A stretch of 64,000 nucleotides of DNA from G965267185 sp965267185 (GTDB lineage: Bacteria; Pseudomonadota; Alphaproteobacteria; UBA6615). Under the pieces are notes generated by a model. It saw only the letters and a program-made list of their open reading frames with translations, ran no database searches and was not told the DNA's origin. The stretch lies in the NCBI GenBank assembly GCA_965267185.1, contig OZ253937.1, positions 3,038,001-3,102,000 of the forward strand, given 5' to 3'. Numbering within the stretch: position 1 is the stretch's first letter; every line of letters begins with the position of its first letter. Of this stretch, positions 1 through 9,204 are shown one piece after another. The translations under genes were made by a program, and so were the position numbers.

Positions 1-1
1 G

Positions 2-163
2 ATCGCAGATGCACAAACGGTTCAGGGCGCATCACAACTGGGCAAGCCCGCCTCCAAAGTAGAGGCGCAGCCTTGGATTAGCGAAGCGATGCTCGATGCG
101 CTTGGCAAATACGAGGCCTTGGCCCGTGAGCGCAACCGCCCACCAGAGCAACCCGGGCCCTAG
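2..163 (+). CDS. C-terminal fragment of an unidentified protein
   Basis: The reading frame is open from the window edge to a TAG at 161-163, about 53 residues ending in a Pro- and Gln-rich tail (PPEQPGP). It includes a short helix-like stretch, SEAMLDALGKYEALARE. The start lies outside the window. Codon choice is GC-rich, as in the neighbouring genes. I do not recognise the family and the fragment is too short to assign. It could be the tail of any chromosomal gene transcribed towards the YkuD gene. Confidence 0.4.
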   Translation: MADAQTVQGASQLGKPASKVEAQPWISEAMLDALGKYEALARERNRPPEQPGP

Positions 164-244
164 CGTCTGATCAGCGAGTTTTGCATCGGTCCTCGTTCAA
201 ATAGCCCGCTATAATAGAGCGATGCTCGCACTCTTCGAAAAGAA

Positions 245-769
245 ATGCTGACGGTCTATCCGACCGAGCGCTGCCGCGGTGTTCTCCGCTTCGACGACCA
301 GGAATATCCTTGCGCCCTTGGCCGGAGCGGTGTTCGGACGGAAAAGCGCGAGGGCGACGGCGCAACGCCGGCCGGCACTTTCCCTCTGCGGCAGGTGTTG
401 TACCGCCCGGACAAACTGTCGCCTCCCGCATGTGGATTGCCGATGCGCGCGCTGGCCCCAACCGATGGCTGGTGCGACGACCCTTTGCATAGCGGCTATA
501 ACCGACTCGTCACCTTGCCGTTCAACGCGTCCCATGAGGCGCTATGGCGCGATGACAATCTCTACGATCTTATCGTCGTCGTTGGCCACAATGACGACCC
601 GCCGCAGGCTGGTCTCGGAAGCGCCATTTTTATTCACTGCGCCACGGCCGACTATGCGCCAACAGAAGGCTGTGTCGCATTGGCCGGCGCAACCCTGCTC
701 GAGTTGCTACCCCGACTGAACTCCGATTTTGCACTGCGGGTGGAAGAGAACTACGCCGGAGCCCCGTAG
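245..769 (+). CDS. L,D-transpeptidase (YkuD) family protein
   Basis: Protein of 174 residues. The C-terminal half carries the YkuD signature: an invariant His in the segment SAIFIHCATADY followed by TEGCVAL, which supplies the catalytic Cys. YkuD enzymes make 3-3 peptidoglycan cross-links or attach proteins to peptidoglycan in the periplasm. This one has no obvious signal peptide and belongs to the short, domain-only group, so its true location and substrate are open. Its last 19 bases overlap the convergent YggS gene. The family assignment is firm from the His and Cys motifs; the exact reaction is inferred. Confidence 0.85.
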   Translation: MLTVYPTERCRGVLRFDDQEYPCALGRSGVRTEKREGDGATPAGTFPLRQVLYRPDKLSPPACGLPMRALAPTDGWCDDPLHSGYNRLVTLPFNASHEALWRDDNLYDLIVVVGHNDDPPQAGLGSAIFIHCATADYAPTEGCVALAGATLLELLPRLNSDFALRVEENYAGAP

Positions 770-1437
770 CCAACCTGGCGAGCGCCAAACACGCCGGTGC
801 CGACGCGCACATGGGTGGCACCCAATCCGACCGCAGTTTCGTAGTCTGCCGACATCCCCATACTCAAGCCCGCGACCCCGTTCCGTTCGGCAATCGTTCG
901 GAGCAGGGCGAAGTGTGTTGCCGGTGCCTCGCTCAGCGGGGGTATGCACATTAGGCCCACAATAGGGAGCCCGATCGAGCGGCAGTGGTCAATGAATCCG
1001 TCAGCGGACTCAGGTAAGACACCGGCCTTCTGAGGCTCTTCGCCGGTGTTGACCTGCACGAAGCAATCGCGTCGAACGCCCGCTTTCTCGAAAGCCGTGG
1101 CTAGGCGGCCAGCCAGTTTCGGCCGGTCGACCGTCTGGATCACGTCGAACAGCTCGACGGCGTCGCGTACCTTGTTGGTCTGCAATGGGCCGATCAAATG
1201 CAGTTCCAGGTCCGTTAGCGCAGCGCGGCGCGACTTCCAGTGATCTTGTGCTTCTTGCACTCTGTTTTCGCCGAATACGCGCTGCCCAGCGGCGAGAGCA
1301 TCGTCGAGCCGCGGCTCGACCTGGCCTTTGCTAACGGCGATCAGCGTGACCTCGTCCGCGTGCCGCCCAGCGGCCTTCGCAGCAACAGCGATCCGCTCGT
1401 TTACGCGCTTTAAGTTTGCCGCAATATCTTCTTTCAT
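751..1437 (-). CDS. YggS-type pyridoxal-phosphate homeostasis protein
   Basis: Protein of 228 residues starting at MKEDIAANLKRV; the frame is open upstream to 1509, but family members start here. The PLP-binding lysine is in LIAVSKGQ, and the barrel motifs VFGENRVQE, LHLIGPLQTNK and LSMGMSADYE are all present. YggS/PLPBP proteins bind PLP without known catalysis and keep intracellular PLP and amino-acid pools balanced. It is a soluble single-domain alanine-racemase-like barrel of usual length. It is transcribed away from the JmjC-like gene, leaving a short divergent promoter region at about 1438-1528. Confidence 0.92.
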   Translation of the reverse strand: MKEDIAANLKRVNERIAVAAKAAGRHADEVTLIAVSKGQVEPRLDDALAAGQRVFGENRVQEAQDHWKSRRAALTDLELHLIGPLQTNKVRDAVELFDVIQTVDRPKLAGRLATAFEKAGVRRDCFVQVNTGEEPQKAGVLPESADGFIDHCRSIGLPIVGLMCIPPLSEAPATHFALLRTIAERNGVAGLSMGMSADYETAVGLGATHVRVGTGVFGARQVGYGAPA

Positions 1438-1528
1438 ATCGGTCCTATGGCCAAACGGCTGTCGGCCATTGCGCCGACGTCGCAACTCAGGATTTAAGAT
1501 TGTTTCCACAACGTACTATAAAGGGGTC

Positions 1529-2737
1529 ATGACAAATCGTATCAGCAGTTTCGCCGACTTGATCTCCCCGGTTGCGGAGGAGGAATTCTTCGCGACTTAT
1601 CACGACCGGCAATTTCTCCATATCCCGGCCTCAGATCCCGACAAATTCGCCGATGTCATGTCTTGGGAGATTCTGTCCAACATACTCAACATGACGACGA
1701 TTTGGAGTTCGACGACCCTACGCCTTTACCTCGACAAAAACTCGATTCCGCCTGAGCAGTATTGCCGCCAGGTTACAGACCGCGAAAATAAGCCGAGCCT
1801 CCAACCCGACGCCGAGAAAGTGAAAACCTGGCTGCGGCGCGGCGCGTCCCTGATCGCCAACGACATCGACGCACTTTGGCCGGGCACCGCGGGAATTGCC
1901 GACATACTGGACCGCCGGCTCGGCGGCAAAGGGCAATGTAATCTTTACTGCTCTTGGGAAAAGCACCAAGCTTTCAGCACGCATTTCGACACCCATGAGG
2001 TATTCGCAATCCATATTGCCGGCGAGAAGGTGTGGCAGATATATGAGGGGCGCATCAACAATCCGATTGCCCACGAAACCTTCAAAACACTCGGTGATGA
2101 TTATCACGCCGAGCATTGCGGTGATGTCCTAGCCGAAATAACTCTAAAACCCGGTGACCTGCTCTATATCCCCCGGGGCCAGTACCATGAAGCGTTGGCC
2201 TCGAGTGACGGTGCGATACACATCACGTTCGGCCTAACGCATGTGATCGGGATCGACGTGCTGGCCATGCTGTTCGAACATGCGACGGCCGACCCCTTGT
2301 TTCGCGCAAACATGCCGCTGCCCGAGGCGGGTCCCGAAGGACGACGAGCCTGGTTGAACGACCTCGCCAAGCGCTTACAGGAGATAACCAGTGGCGACGC
2401 GCTGGCAAATACTCTCGAAGCCTATCGCGACACCTTTCAATATTACCGTGGAGGGTTCGATCTCCCTGGTGATGCGCTGGACCAACAGAACAACGAGCGG
2501 TTCGGTGTCGTGGTGCGCAGCCTTGAGGTGGTCAATACCGGCGGAGGTTTCAGCTTGCAAAGCGCGAAGGGCACGGCTCCAATTCCCAACGAGCTCGCTG
2601 AGCCGATCTCCTGGATTATCGCCCGCCAAAACTTCTCGCTCGGCGAGCTCTCCGCCGAGTTCCCGGCGCTCTCCGAAGATGTGCACCAAAAACTAATCTC
2701 TCGATTGGCTGCGATGAAAGCGATTGCGCCCGCTTAG
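1529..2737 (+). CDS. JmjC/cupin-type 2-oxoglutarate oxygenase (ribosomal oxygenase-like)
   Basis: Protein of 402 residues. I chose the start at MTNRISSF because an AAAGGGG ribosome site sits just before it; the frame is open further upstream but overlaps the YggS gene. The facial-triad region reads FSTHFDTHEVFAIHIAGEK, giving HxD, and the distal His lies in LLYIPRGQYHEA. This is the arrangement of Cupin_4/JmjC protein hydroxylases such as YcfD/RoxA, which hydroxylate ribosomal proteins. The C-terminal third should be the dimerisation and winged-helix portion. The substrate cannot be read from sequence. No operon partner is evident. Confidence 0.8.
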   Translation: MTNRISSFADLISPVAEEEFFATYHDRQFLHIPASDPDKFADVMSWEILSNILNMTTIWSSTTLRLYLDKNSIPPEQYCRQVTDRENKPSLQPDAEKVKTWLRRGASLIANDIDALWPGTAGIADILDRRLGGKGQCNLYCSWEKHQAFSTHFDTHEVFAIHIAGEKVWQIYEGRINNPIAHETFKTLGDDYHAEHCGDVLAEITLKPGDLLYIPRGQYHEALASSDGAIHITFGLTHVIGIDVLAMLFEHATADPLFRANMPLPEAGPEGRRAWLNDLAKRLQEITSGDALANTLEAYRDTFQYYRGGFDLPGDALDQQNNERFGVVVRSLEVVNTGGGFSLQSAKGTAPIPNELAEPISWIIARQNFSLGELSAEFPALSEDVHQKLISRLAAMKAIAPA

Positions 2738-3028
2738 GCCGCGATTGGGCGCAGATCCGAGTCCGTATAACGCTATAAACCGCGCATCTTGCGCCGATGT
2801 ATTACCAGCAAATTAAATCCTGTTGCTGTTTTGTCACAGCCCTTCGAAATCGTGACACAAACGACACGGAAAGCATTGCAATTGCCTAATAATCCGGGGT
2901 TTTATCCCTAACAAGGCTTCAGTGCACTAGTCTGGCGTCCGCGTTAGCGCCAGCGCACATCGGAGTTGATGAGTCCCCATTGGGACGAACGCGGACGCAA
3001 GTCCAAGATTTATGGAGGTTGGATTAAA
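2738..3028. promoter_or_regulatory. Upstream region of the porin gene with a small dyad
   Basis: A 291-base gap contains no supported gene. An inverted repeat TGTCAC (2832-2837) / GTGACA (2852-2857) with a 14-base spacer could be an operator. The stretch 2869-2925 is more AT-rich than its surroundings and is the likeliest promoter location, but I see no clean -35/-10 pair. A TGGAGG ribosome site lies about 10 bases before the porin ATG. Confidence 0.35.
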
Positions 3029-4213
3029 ATGAAGAAAGCTCTTCTAGCAAGCACCGCCCTGGTTGGCGCCGCCTTGCTGAGTGCACCGGCGCAAGCCGGA
3101 ACGGTCGGGGCGGGTGACAACCTGGCCGTCCGTTTGAGTGGTTTTATGTGGTTCCAGGCCCACGTACTTGACGAAGATATTTCGGCAGGTTCCGGTCGCG
3201 GTTACGACTTCGATATTCCGGAGACGGAAATCCACATCAATGCATCGAATACGGCCGACAATGGCCTCAAATACGGTGTATCGATCGAAATGGAAGTCAA
3301 TACCGACGCTACCAACAACGGTGACGAAGTATGGGCGTTTGTCGACGGCGACTTCGGCCGCGTTGAAATGGGCGACCAGGACGACGTGACGAACCGTATG
3401 CTCGTCGGCGCCTTCCAGGCCCACCAGGGTATTTGCGGACCGTTTGGTGGCTTGGGCTGCTTGGCACCGGTGTTCCAGGGTGGCGGCGCTGAGCCGTTCA
3501 CGATTGCGCGTACAGACTGGCAGGTGGCGACGTCTAGTGACGCTACCAAGCTTATCTATTTCTCACCGCGTATTTCGGGCTTCCAGATCGGTGTATCGCA
3601 CACACCGGATTCCGGCGGGAATGGCGCCTCGTTCGGTGAAACTGACAACGACGGCGATTTCGAGAATATGTGGGGCTTCGGCGTCAACTTCACCGAAAAG
3701 TTCGGCGATGTCGGCGTGTCTATATCCGCCCTCGCAGAAATTGCTGACGACGAACCTAACACCAACCCTGCAGCAGGTGGTGCTCCGCAAGCTCCTGGCG
3801 CTACTGGGGTCGAAGACCTCGAGTTCCTCTATATCGGCGGTAAAATCGACTACGCGGGCTTTACCTTCGGCGCCAACTATCGCGACAACGGCGATACCAA
3901 CCTGACCAACGCGGCGACCGCTTTAGGCGCTGACTCGGGTTATTACTGGGCCGCCGCTCTCGGTTACAATGCCGGTCCGTGGGGCGTCAGCGCCTGGTAT
4001 TCGGAGGGCGAGCGCGACCCTGTTTCTTCCGCGGTAACGGAAGAAATGACCCGCTACGGTGTTGGTGCCCGCTATGCCGTGGCACCGGGCTGGCAGGTCC
4101 GCGGCGATCTCAGCTTCCTCGAGTGGGATAATCGCGGTGGTGTCGTTTCATCGCCGACCAATCCTGATCAGGACTCGCAGGCGTTTATCCTGACAAACAT
4201 GTTCAACTTCTAA
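3029..4213 (+). CDS. Outer-membrane porin, alphaproteobacterial type
   Basis: Protein of 394 residues starting at MKKALLASTALVG, behind a GGAGG site. It has a classic signal peptide cleaved after APAQA. The body shows alternating aromatic/polar strands, strongly acidic composition and a C-terminal Phe (TNMFNF), the signature for outer-membrane insertion by BAM. Length and pattern match the 16-strand trimeric porins that give passive uptake of small solutes. It stands alone, with a large upstream region and a strong terminator, consistent with high independent expression. Solute preference is unknown. Confidence 0.88.
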   Translation: MKKALLASTALVGAALLSAPAQAGTVGAGDNLAVRLSGFMWFQAHVLDEDISAGSGRGYDFDIPETEIHINASNTADNGLKYGVSIEMEVNTDATNNGDEVWAFVDGDFGRVEMGDQDDVTNRMLVGAFQAHQGICGPFGGLGCLAPVFQGGGAEPFTIARTDWQVATSSDATKLIYFSPRISGFQIGVSHTPDSGGNGASFGETDNDGDFENMWGFGVNFTEKFGDVGVSISALAEIADDEPNTNPAAGGAPQAPGATGVEDLEFLYIGGKIDYAGFTFGANYRDNGDTNLTNAATALGADSGYYWAAALGYNAGPWGVSAWYSEGERDPVSSAVTEEMTRYGVGARYAVAPGWQVRGDLSFLEWDNRGGVVSSPTNPDQDSQAFILTNMFNF

Positions 4214-4242
4214 GACTTATCAGTCTAGAATCTCAAAGATAT

Positions 4243-4275
4243 GGGCGGCGGATTTTCCGCCGCCCTATTTTTTTG
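4243..4275 (+). terminator. Rho-independent terminator of the porin gene
   Basis: A perfect 10-base-pair GC-rich stem (GGGCGGCGGA / TCCGCCGCCC) with a 3-base loop, followed by TATTTTTTTG. It lies 30 bases after the porin stop codon. Confidence 0.93.
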
Positions 4276-4347
4276 TGTGGATTTCTCTGCTATTAGTCGA
4301 AATGTAAAGTGCTGCCCTGCTAGGCACCCCGACGCTGGTTCAGAGAA

Positions 4348-4866
4348 ATGACATCAATTCGCCGCTCACTATTTATCACTCTCTTTGCCGCCCTGTTCCT
4401 AACAGCGTGCGAGGGATTGGAGACTGAGCGCGCCGACGGCTTGAGCGAGGCCGACAAGATCAGACGGGGTGACGGCAAGCTATTCGGCGATATTACCCTC
4501 ATTGGTCCTGGCCAAGATGAGGAAGACGCTGGCGCTTCGGGGATCGGCGTCAATGGGTTTTTGTGGCGGGCATCGCTGGATACGCTGTCGTTTCTGCCGC
4601 TGGCGTCTGCTGACCCATTTGGCGGCGTCATTATTACCGACTGGTACTCACCACCCGAAAGCCCCGATGAGCGATTCAAGGTGACAACTTATATCCTAGG
4701 ACGCCAGCTACGTTCGGATGGGGTTCGCGTGGCCGTATTCCGTCAGGAGTTGTCAGGCGACAGAGGTTGGGTAGATTCAGAAGTCGAGGGCCAGACAGGC
4801 TCGCGGCTCGAAGGTGCTATTCTGAGCCGTGCCCGCGAACTGCGCATCGCGTCTTCCGACCAGTAG
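4348..4866 (+). CDS. DUF3576 family lipoprotein
   Basis: Protein of 172 residues with an N-terminal hydrophobic stretch and lipobox LTAC, so Cys-20 should be lipidated. The rest matches the alphaproteobacterial DUF3576 pattern (GIGVNGFLWRASLDTL, then ADPFGGVIITDWY). Such proteins are small envelope lipoproteins of unknown role, commonly encoded just before leuS-lptE-holA as here. A link to envelope assembly is suggested only by that neighbourhood. Confidence 0.82.
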   Translation: MTSIRRSLFITLFAALFLTACEGLETERADGLSEADKIRRGDGKLFGDITLIGPGQDEEDAGASGIGVNGFLWRASLDTLSFLPLASADPFGGVIITDWYSPPESPDERFKVTTYILGRQLRSDGVRVAVFRQELSGDRGWVDSEVEGQTGSRLEGAILSRARELRIASSDQ

Positions 4867-4971
4867 AATTTTCGCCAACCGGCGCGACAATGATTTTTCG
4901 TTATCATAGGGCCCTGTCTGCCATCGCCAATCGCGCCGACCTACATGGCAGGCCCCAATAAACCCAGCGCC

Positions 4972-7539
4972 ATGTCACGCTACAATTTTCACGAAACAGA
5001 AGCCAAATGGCAGGACGCCTGGGACAAACGGCAAGCGTTTGCGGCAGCCAACGAGCCGGACCGGCCCAAATACTACGTGCTCGAGATGTTCCCTTATCCC
5101 TCGGGACGCATCCACATGGGCCACTTGCGCTGTTATACGTTGGGAGATGTTGTTGCCCGCTATAAACGCGCCCGCGGCTTCAATGTCCTGCACCCAATGG
5201 GCTGGGACGCGTTCGGGCTGCCGGCCGAAAACGCGGCGATGGAAAAGGGTGTGCACCCTGCCGACTGGACTTACGAAAATATCGCAGCGATGCGCGCCCA
5301 ACTCATGGCAATGGGTCTGTCGATCGATTGGTCCCGTGAACTGGCGACGTGCGATCCAAATTATTACCAGCACGAGCAGGCGATGTTCCTCGATTTCATG
5401 GAACAGAATCTTGTTTATCGCCAGGAAGGCTGGGTGAATTGGGACCCGGTCGATCAGACTGTGCTTGCCAACGAACAAGTCATCGATGGCAAGGGCTGGC
5501 GCTCGGGTGCTCCCATCGAGCGCCGCCGTCTTGCCCAATGGTTCTGCCGCATCACCGAATTCAGCGATGACCTGCTCGCCAGCCTATCACGACTGGAGCG
5601 ATGGCCCGCCAAGGTGCGGATCATGCAAGAGAACTGGATCGGCCACTCCGAGGGCGCCTATATCGATTTCCGATTTGCCGGCGATGAGGCGCGCGACCCA
5701 CTTCGCGTTTACACGACCCGTCCGGATACGATTTTCGGCGCTAGTTTTTGCGCTATTGCCGCCGATCATCCACTCACAGAGGCCCTCGCTAAAAACAATC
5801 CCGCAATTGCTGCTTTCGTCGAGGAATGCCGGCAACTCGGCACCAGCGAAGAAGCGATCCAAACCGCGGAGAAACGCGGAATCGATACCGGTTTGCGGGT
5901 AAAACATCCCTTTATGGATGAGACCCTGCCGGTTTACGTCGCAAATTTTGTCCTTATGGGTTATGGCACCGGCGCTATTTTCGGCTGTCCCGCCCATGAT
6001 CAGCGGGATTTGGACTTTGCCCGCGCCTACGACTTGCCGGTGCGGCCGGTCGTCGTGCCTAACGAAACGGACCCGGAAACATTTTCAATCGGCGACGAGG
6101 CTTACATTGGCGACGGCACACTTGCGCACTCGCAATTTCTTGACGGCAACGGTGTCGACGATGCCAAGCGACTCGCGATTGAGCGCCTCGAGACAATAAA
6201 TTGCGGTGAAGGAACGGTAAACTATCGGCTGCGCGACTGGCTAGTCTCGCGGCAGCGCTACTGGGGCTGCCCCATTCCTGTCATCCATTGCGGTGACTGC
6301 GGCACCGTGCCGGTGACGCGCTCCGATCTGCCCGTGGTCCTGCCAAAGGACATAGATTTTTCCGCACCCGGCAATCCGCTAGATCGTCATCCAACCTGGA
6401 AATATGTCGACTGTCCATCCTGCGGCAAGTCAGCCCAACGCGATACGGATACTTTCGATACATTCATGGATTCCTCCTGGTATTTTGCCCGCTTTTGTTC
6501 GCCGAGCGCCGACGCGCCGGTTGAGCAATCCGCCGGGGACTATTGGTTGCCTGTTGACCAGTATATTGGTGGAATCGAGCACGCGATCTTGCATCTTTTG
6601 TATTCCCGCTTTTTCATGCGCGCCATGCGCCAGTGCGGCTACATCGAAATCGACGAACCGTTCGACGGATTATTCACTCAAGGCATGGTCAATCACGCGA
6701 CATTCCGCGATGCCGATGCTAACTGGGTTGAACCGCAAAACGTCGTTCGCAGCGCGGATGGTTCGGCGGTGCGCGCGGATAACGGTGTTCCGGTCGAAAT
6801 TGGCCGTGTTGAGAAAATGTCGAAGTCGAAGAAGAATACCGTCGACCCTACCGACGTTATTAAACATTACGGCGCAGACACAGCCCGCTGGTTCATTCTC
6901 TCAGACAGCCCTCCTGAACGAGACATGGAATGGACAGATTCCGGCGTGCAAGGGGCTTTCCGCTATATCAATCGGGTTGCCCGCCTCATCGACGACCACC
7001 TCGCTACGCTCCCCGAGCCAACAACACCACCGCCAAATGATCTGCCGGAAACTGCGGCCAAGCTTCGACAAATCACTCATAAAACGATCGCCGGGGTTAC
7101 CGAGGATTATGAGCGCTTTCACTTCAACAAGTCGGTGGCGCGCCTCTATGAGCTGACCAACGCGATCTCAAGCACCGAGAACGGCGGCGCCGGTGATGCC
7201 TGGGCACGACGCGAGGCTCTTGAGGCGTTGGTCAGGCTGCTTGGCCCGATGACCCCGCATCTCGCCGAGGAAATGTGGCAACAGCTCGGTAACAAAACGC
7301 TACTGGTGGATTCGCCGTGGCCGGAGGCTGATACCGCACTAACCGTTGATGACACCGTTACGGTTGCAATCCAGGTCAACGGTAAACTACGCGGCACTAT
7401 AGATGTCTCAGCTGGCGCCGGGCAGGACATTGTTGAGCCCGCGGCGCTGGCAGTCGCCAACGTTGCGACGACGATCGGTGATCGCCCCGTGCGTAAACTG
7501 GTGTTTGTGCCCGACAAACTGGTGAATTTTGTTGTATAG
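4972..7539 (+). CDS. leuS: Leucyl-tRNA synthetase
   Basis: Class I synthetase of 855 residues that charges tRNA-Leu in the cytoplasm. The HIGH motif is in YPSGRIHMGH, the KMSKS loop is EKMSKSKKNT, and the connective polypeptide includes the editing-domain segment TTRPDTIFGA. A Cys pair (CGDCG) and CPSCGKS form the zinc-ribbon insert. I chose the second ATG because family members start near MSRYNF; an in-frame ATG at 4945 would add nine residues. The 3' end overlaps lptE by 11 bases, indicating translational coupling. Confidence 0.97.
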   Translation: MSRYNFHETEAKWQDAWDKRQAFAAANEPDRPKYYVLEMFPYPSGRIHMGHLRCYTLGDVVARYKRARGFNVLHPMGWDAFGLPAENAAMEKGVHPADWTYENIAAMRAQLMAMGLSIDWSRELATCDPNYYQHEQAMFLDFMEQNLVYRQEGWVNWDPVDQTVLANEQVIDGKGWRSGAPIERRRLAQWFCRITEFSDDLLASLSRLERWPAKVRIMQENWIGHSEGAYIDFRFAGDEARDPLRVYTTRPDTIFGASFCAIAADHPLTEALAKNNPAIAAFVEECRQLGTSEEAIQTAEKRGIDTGLRVKHPFMDETLPVYVANFVLMGYGTGAIFGCPAHDQRDLDFARAYDLPVRPVVVPNETDPETFSIGDEAYIGDGTLAHSQFLDGNGVDDAKRLAIERLETINCGEGTVNYRLRDWLVSRQRYWGCPIPVIHCGDCGTVPVTRSDLPVVLPKDIDFSAPGNPLDRHPTWKYVDCPSCGKSAQRDTDTFDTFMDSSWYFARFCSPSADAPVEQSAGDYWLPVDQYIGGIEHAILHLLYSRFFMRAMRQCGYIEIDEPFDGLFTQGMVNHATFRDADANWVEPQNVVRSADGSAVRADNGVPVEIGRVEKMSKSKKNTVDPTDVIKHYGADTARWFILSDSPPERDMEWTDSGVQGAFRYINRVARLIDDHLATLPEPTTPPPNDLPETAAKLRQITHKTIAGVTEDYERFHFNKSVARLYELTNAISSTENGGAGDAWARREALEALVRLLGPMTPHLAEEMWQQLGNKTLLVDSPWPEADTALTVDDTVTVAIQVNGKLRGTIDVSAGAGQDIVEPAALAVANVATTIGDRPVRKLVFVPDKLVNFVV

Positions 7540-8035
7540 GCGGTCGTTATTGGTCGCTATCGCCGCGCTACTCGCTGGTTGCGGGTTCGAACCCATGCTG
7601 GCGCAGCAACAATCCGGCGATGACGCTATCACAGCGCTGCGGCAAATTTCGGTCCCGCCGATCCCCGAGCGCCTCGGTCAGTTGTTGCGGATAGAACTCA
7701 CCAACCGGCTCACACCAACCGGGCCGCCCCGGATTCCGAAGTATGTTCTCGATGTCAAAGTTAACGAAAGTAAGCAGAACTTAGCGGTTCGCAGAGATGC
7801 GACTGCAACCCGGGCAAATCTCATAATTACCGCAACCTTCAGTCTCAAAGATGTTCAGACGAATCAAGATCTTCTCAGCGGTAGCGTGAGGTCGATCAAC
7901 AGCTACAACATTCTCGACGCGGATTTTGCGACCTTGAGCGCGGAGGCTGACGCACGGCGCCGCGCAGCGCGTGATTTGGCGATTGAAATTCGGTCGCGGC
8001 TGGGAGTCTTTTTAGCGCGCCCAACCGGAACCTGA
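7529..8035 (+). CDS. lptE: LPS-assembly lipoprotein LptE
   Basis: Protein of 168 residues with a TTG start overlapping the end of leuS. The N-terminus is a lipoprotein signal (LLAGCGFEPML), giving a lipid-modified Cys. LptE plugs the LptD barrel in the outer membrane and helps insert lipopolysaccharide. Recognition rests on the GCGFxP-type N-terminus, the length, the alternating strands and the invariant leuS-lptE-holA order. A second TTG three bases downstream is an equally possible start. Confidence 0.88.
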   Translation: MLYRRSLLVAIAALLAGCGFEPMLAQQQSGDDAITALRQISVPPIPERLGQLLRIELTNRLTPTGPPRIPKYVLDVKVNESKQNLAVRRDATATRANLIITATFSLKDVQTNQDLLSGSVRSINSYNILDADFATLSAEADARRRAARDLAIEIRSRLGVFLARPTGT

Positions 8036-8126
8036 TGACGCGCACGTGGGTAAAACTGCTTTGGAAACTGTCGATACCAATAAAGTTTCACAACCTCGAA
8101 CGGATCCTAAATAATCTGGCCGCAGT

Positions 8127-9185
8127 GTGAAAATTTCCGCCAACAAAGTAGACAGTTTCATAAAGACGCTCGATCCCAGCGTAAGGGCCGTACTTGTTTA
8201 TGGGCCCGATGGTGGACTTGTACGCGAACGGACCAGCACGATCGTCGACACAATTGTCGATGACCGCGCCAACCCATTCAATACTGAGGATTTCTCTTCT
8301 TCCGCGTTGGCAAAAGATCCGGCGCGACTGATTGATGAAATGCTTGCCATTTCATTCGGGGGCGCTCGCCGTGTACTTATCGTACGTGATGGCTCTGACG
8401 AACTCACTGGTGCCGTTTCGGCAGCCTTGGAAGACAGTGATAGCAATCACCCGTTGGCCGCTTTGGTTGTGGTTTCTGCCGGCAATCTGACTCCCCGTTC
8501 ATCGCTGCGTCGCTTCTTCGAAGGCAATGATTCCTGCGCGGCCCTACCGTGTTTTCCCGATGATGAATCAGGATTAGCCCAATTGGTTCGTGGCGCGCTA
8601 GGTGCGGAGGGGATTGGGATCGACCCAGCCGCGCTTCACACAGCGACGGCGTTGATGGGCAACGATCGCCAAGCAAATCGGCGAGAAATCGAAAAGCTGA
8701 TTTTGTTCGCCGGCCCGGACGGTCACATAGCCGAAGAAATGGTGTCGAGCTGCCTCGGCGACAGTGCTGACGCCTCTATAGAAGACGCTGTTTTATCGGC
8801 TGCAGATGGCGACTATGACAGCCTGGTTGAGAATCTGGCTCGGGTTTGGGCCGACGGAACCGAACCGGTCGCGGTTATTCGCAGTGCGCAGCGGCATTTC
8901 CAGCGACTTCACTATGTTTTGGCGCAAACGAATAACGGCCTAACCCTCGACTCAGCTGTGAAGCAGCTACGTCCGCCACTATTCTGGCGGACCGCCGGCC
9001 GCTTCCGCACCCAGCTCAGCAATTGGTCGCTGGCAACTGCCGAGACTTCATTGGCCCGGCTTACCGACGCCGAGCTGTCTGCCAAATCAACAGGCGCGCC
9101 TGCCACATTGGTGTGCGACCGCACTCTTATGGCGATTGCGCAACTTGCCCGATCAGGACGGCGGCGCGCCAATATTTCTCAATAA
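8127..9185 (+). CDS. holA: DNA polymerase III delta subunit
   Basis: Protein of 352 residues with a GTG start. HolA opens the beta clamp as part of the clamp loader. The N-terminal region (VLVYGPDGGLVRERT) has the degenerate nucleotide-fold motif typical of delta, which does not bind ATP. The middle contains NDRQANRREIEKLILF, equivalent to the conserved helical-domain segment, and the C-terminal collar is alpha-helical. It follows lptE by about 90 bases in the usual order. The next gene, parB, is convergent. Confidence 0.93.
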   Translation: MKISANKVDSFIKTLDPSVRAVLVYGPDGGLVRERTSTIVDTIVDDRANPFNTEDFSSSALAKDPARLIDEMLAISFGGARRVLIVRDGSDELTGAVSAALEDSDSNHPLAALVVVSAGNLTPRSSLRRFFEGNDSCAALPCFPDDESGLAQLVRGALGAEGIGIDPAALHTATALMGNDRQANRREIEKLILFAGPDGHIAEEMVSSCLGDSADASIEDAVLSAADGDYDSLVENLARVWADGTEPVAVIRSAQRHFQRLHYVLAQTNNGLTLDSAVKQLRPPLFWRTAGRFRTQLSNWSLATAETSLARLTDAELSAKSTGAPATLVCDRTLMAIAQLARSGRRRANISQ

Positions 9186-9204
9186 TATCAATTAGTTATA
9201 AGAA

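Noticed and set aside
4214..4347. Small RNA in the porin downstream gap
   Set aside because: The only structure is the terminator; no promoter is visible inside.
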